This document shows positions 62,039 to 64,000 of a stretch of 64,000 nucleotides of DNA, piece by piece. Both the position numbers and the translations under genes were made by a program. Position 1 is the first letter of the stretch; each line of letters starts with the position of its first letter. Source of the DNA: Rhizobium sp. BK602 (lineage in GTDB: Bacteria; Pseudomonadota; Alphaproteobacteria; Rhizobiales; Rhizobiaceae); the NCBI RefSeq assembly GCF_014195095.1, contig NZ_JACIBC010000002.1, positions 372,001 to 436,000 of the forward strand, read 5' to 3'. The notes under the pieces are model-generated. The model saw only the letters and a list, made by a program, of their open reading frames with translations. It did no database searches and was not told the DNA's origin.

Positions 62039-62629
62039 ATGCCCTTGCTGCCTCATCATGAGCAGACCGTTTGCGATCCTCTGGGTCTCGGTGAACGGTC
62101 GCTGGCCGTCAAGGCGTCCTGCGTCATGGTCGGGACGCTCGCCCTGACGCTTGCCTCATGGGTATCCCTGCCGATGGTGCCAGTACCGGTTACCATGCAG
62201 AGCTTTGCAGTCACGATGATCGGCGCGCTCTACGGCTGGCGCCTCGGCGCACTGACCATTCTCGCCTGGCTGGGTGCCGCGCTGCTCGGCTTTCCCGTTC
62301 TGGCCGGCAGCGCCAGTGGTATCGCTCCCTTCATGGGCCTGACGGCTGGCTATCTCCTCTCCTTCCCCATCATGGCGGCGCTGGTCGGCTGGCTTGCGGA
62401 GCGTGGCTGGAGCGGCGACCGCATCGTGTATAGCTTCGCGGCGCATCTGGCCGGCAATGCGCTGGGTTTGACGCTCGGCGGTGCGTGGCTTGCGGTGCTG
62501 CTTGGTGCGCAAGAGGGCCTGTCGCTCGGTGTGGCACCCTTCATTCTCGGCGCTATCCTGAAGTCGGCGCTTGCCGCAGCCGTGCTCACAGGCGTAAAAA
62601 TCTACGGCGACAAGGCGCGGCTGATTTGA
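62039..62629 (+). CDS. bioY: Second BioY-family transporter component
   Basis: The ATG at 62039 has GGGAGGAGAG upstream. The 196-residue protein has about six membrane helices and the BioY signature VPVPVTMQSFAVTMIGALYG, then GFPVLAGSASGIAPFMG. Unlike the first bioY it has no bioM or bioN beside it. Solitary BioY proteins can transport biotin alone or with a shared energising module. It sits between the GntR regulator and a DUF1284 gene, whose TTG start overlaps its stop codon. Confidence 0.88.
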   Translation: MPLLPHHEQTVCDPLGLGERSLAVKASCVMVGTLALTLASWVSLPMVPVPVTMQSFAVTMIGALYGWRLGALTILAWLGAALLGFPVLAGSASGIAPFMGLTAGYLLSFPIMAALVGWLAERGWSGDRIVYSFAAHLAGNALGLTLGGAWLAVLLGAQEGLSLGVAPFILGAILKSALAAAVLTGVKIYGDKARLI

Positions 62630-63051
62630 CTGTTCGGCTTCGCGCCCATCACCTGCTCTGCATGCTGACCTTCGTCGGCGAGGGCTATACGCCGGCCTTC
62701 ACCGCCAATTACCGCCGCATCGCAGAACGTCTTTCGGCTGGGGAAGAGATCCAGCTCGTATCCGGTCCCGACGATATCTGCGCGCCGCTTCTCGAGGAGA
62801 AGGAGCCGCATTGCTTCAACGACTCGGTGCTGGAGCGCGATGCCGCAGCCCTGGCGGATGTCGCGGCTCTCCTGGGGATGGATGTCCGCCCCGGTTCCAT
62901 CCTTGTTCCGGATGCCGGTCTGCTGACCAGATTGCGACAGAGCTTCGCCGGCGGCGAAATTCGCCAAGCCTGCATTCGTTGCGAGTGGAGCAATCTATGC
63001 GACCGTATCGCCGCAAACAATTTCGAGGGCATATTGGTCGGTGCGCGCTAA
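62626..63051 (+). CDS. DUF1284 family protein
   Basis: The TTG at 62626 overlaps the bioY stop as TTGA and is the only start near the family N-terminus (TVRLRAHHLLCMLTFVGEGY). The 141-residue protein has cysteines in HHLLCM, DDICAPLL, EPHCFND and QACIRCEWSNLCDRI. This pattern suggests a bound metal or iron-sulfur cluster. DUF1284 has no assigned reaction. Coupling to bioY is suggestive of a cofactor-related role, since biotin synthase and related enzymes use iron-sulfur clusters, but this is speculation. Confidence 0.75.
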   Translation: MTVRLRAHHLLCMLTFVGEGYTPAFTANYRRIAERLSAGEEIQLVSGPDDICAPLLEEKEPHCFNDSVLERDAAALADVAALLGMDVRPGSILVPDAGLLTRLRQSFAGGEIRQACIRCEWSNLCDRIAANNFEGILVGAR

Positions 63052-63098
63052 AGCCGGCCGGCGGTCGAGGCGCTCGGGAAAGATGCCCTCTTGCGCCG

Positions 63099-63818
63099 CT
63101 ATTCGGCGCTTTCCCTCTCGCTGGCGCGGTTGTCGGCCTCGAGGGGAAACAGCGCCAGGAAGCGGCGCTCGCCCTCGGGCGTGAACTGGATCGAGCGGCT
63201 GTTTTCCGTTCGCCGCGCCCAGCCCCTGTCGAAGAAGCTGGACAGCAGTGCCTTGCCGAGCCCGCCGGCCAGATGCGTGCGCCGTTCGCTCCAGTCGAGG
63301 CAGGCGCGGCAGAGAGGACGACGGGTCGCGCGCAATCCGCCGACATCGATGCCGATCGCATGAAGATGCGCTTCGCCGCGCTCCGTCAGGTCCAGGCCCT
63401 CGCCGAGTGCCGAGATCGCGCCGGTCGCGATCAGGCTGTCGAGCATGCGCACGCCATAGTCGCCGGCGAGGTGGTCGTAGCAGATGCGTGCCTTGCGCAG
63501 GGCGGGTTCTTTTGGTCCGGGGCGATGGCGCAGATGTCCGCGGCTTGCGGCAAAGCCCATGATACCCTCAAGCAGCTTGCCGACGCCGTCGTCGGCCAGC
63601 GCGAAATAACGATGGCGGCCCTGCTTGCGCTGCGCCAGCAACCCGCCCGCTTCGAGCTTGGACAGATGCGTGCTCGCCGTCTGCAGCGTGATGCCGCCGG
63701 CGGCCGCCAGCTCCGTCGCCGTCAGCGCACGGCCGCCCATCAGCGCGGTCAGCATGTTCGCCCGCGCCGGATCGCCGATCAACGCGCCGATTTGCGCTAT
63801 GTCAGGACCTTCCTTCAT
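63099..63818 (-). CDS. ArsR-type winged-helix transcriptional regulator with C-terminal extension
   Basis: The 239-residue protein has an N-terminal HTH of ArsR type. [24 protein letters not shown] and [22 protein letters not shown] recognise DNA, followed by [16 protein letters not shown]. The C-terminal half (about 95-239) is not a metal site; it has a [19 protein letters not shown] segment typical of a rhizobial subfamily. The ligand is unknown. It is divergent from the NIPSNAP gene at 63890, which is therefore its likely target. Confidence 0.82.
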   Translation of the reverse strand: MKEGPDIAQIGALIGDPARANMLTALMGGRALTATELAAAGGITLQTASTHLSKLEAGGLLAQRKQGRHRYFALADDGVGKLLEGIMGFAASRGHLRHRPGPKEPALRKARICYDHLAGDYGVRMLDSLIATGAISALGEGLDLTERGEAHLHAIGIDVGGLRATRRPLCRACLDWSERRTHLAGGLGKALLSSFFDRGWARRTENSRSIQFTPEGERRFLALFPLEADNRASERESAE

Positions 63819-63889
63819 ACTTCGATCCTAACCGAAGCATCGACGTCATGCAATGTGCGATACCAACTCCGTCAGCAAAGGAGAAAACC

Positions 63890-64000
63890 ATGATCACCTG
63901 TTTCATCCGCTACGAGATTGACCCGTTCAAGAAGGATGCCTTCGCCGAATATGCCAAAGCCTGGGGGCAGGCCATCCCGCGCAACGGCGCCGACCTCATC
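63890..64000 (+). CDS. NIPSNAP family protein, 5' part only
   Basis: The ATG at 63890 has GGAG six bases upstream. The 37 residues visible ([20 protein letters not shown], then [17 protein letters not shown]) match the start of NIPSNAP/Dabb-like barrels, small dimeric alpha/beta proteins. The frame runs off the end of the window. It is divergent from the ArsR-type regulator, a pairing that recurs in rhizobia. Function is unassigned. Confidence 0.7.
   Translation, partial: MITCFIRYEIDPFKKDAFAEYAKAWGQAIPRNGADLI

Overview
The window is a high-GC, gene-dense stretch of an alphaproteobacterial chromosome. It most likely comes from the Rhizobiaceae (Rhizobium/Agrobacterium type). Reasons are the aa3 oxidase cluster (ctaCDB, a small ORF, ctaGE), a fabI/phosphatase/aroC/ribBA block, BA14K and IalB proteins, a chemoreceptor ending in EWEEF, intergenic mosaic hairpin elements, and EcfG-, CtrA- and FixK-type motifs. 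Genus and species cannot be fixed from the sequence alone. No rRNA, tRNA, CRISPR, transposase, integrase or phage structural gene was seen.

Layout. 1-1656: the end of a Rieske oxygenase and its flavin/2Fe-2S reductase (GbcAB-like). 1760-4598: a GH25 lysozyme-like protein, a BA14K protein behind a general-stress promoter motif, and a ZntB/CorA transporter. 4807-7348: acyl-CoA dehydrogenase plus a crotonase, behind a palindromic operator. 7401-16038: a mostly minus-strand housekeeping group (HDAC-like, xseB, pirin, dxs, then tlyA and rumA) with one plus-strand chemoreceptor placed between dxs and tlyA. 16205-18485: thioesterase and the bioMNY biotin ECF transporter. 18594-24258: YcaQ/AlkZ-like protein, ribBA, aroC, DUF1344, histidine phosphatase, fabI. 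24380-32242: J-domain protein, lipoprotein, pdxH, polysaccharide deacetylase, SPOR-tailed D-Ala-D-Ala carboxypeptidase, MazG-like, tldD, IalB.

32650-43948 is the respiratory and isoprenoid block. It runs ctaC, ctaD, ctaB, a 46-aa membrane protein, ctaG and ctaE, then a strong terminator. Three accessory genes follow, then DUF983, SURF1, ispH, thrB and rnhA. A near-perfect FNR/FixK box lies directly in front of ctaC. 44134-45021 is a solitary, AT-richer gene of unknown function. 45170-48443 holds a Dabb protein and a ZnuABC-like metal importer headed by an unlisted 42-aa membrane protein and a possible Zur operator. 48623-49172 is a parDE pair whose toxin is frameshifted. 49233-57786 contains peroxiredoxin, DsbD-like, YqgE, a zinc metallopeptidase, and an overlapping minus-strand chain thrC, M16 peptidase, GNAT, 7TM-PAS-GGDEF-EAL. 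59515-64000 holds a lipoprotein, heptamer tandem repeats, a HAD phosphatase, a GntR regulator with a second bioY and DUF1284, an ArsR-type regulator, and the start of a NIPSNAP gene.

No clear multi-gene novel defence or metabolic system was found. The best leads are the orphan gene at 44134-45021, the two tiny membrane-protein genes inside known operons, the three-gene insert between ctaE and surf1, and the repeat elements that cluster at convergent gene ends.
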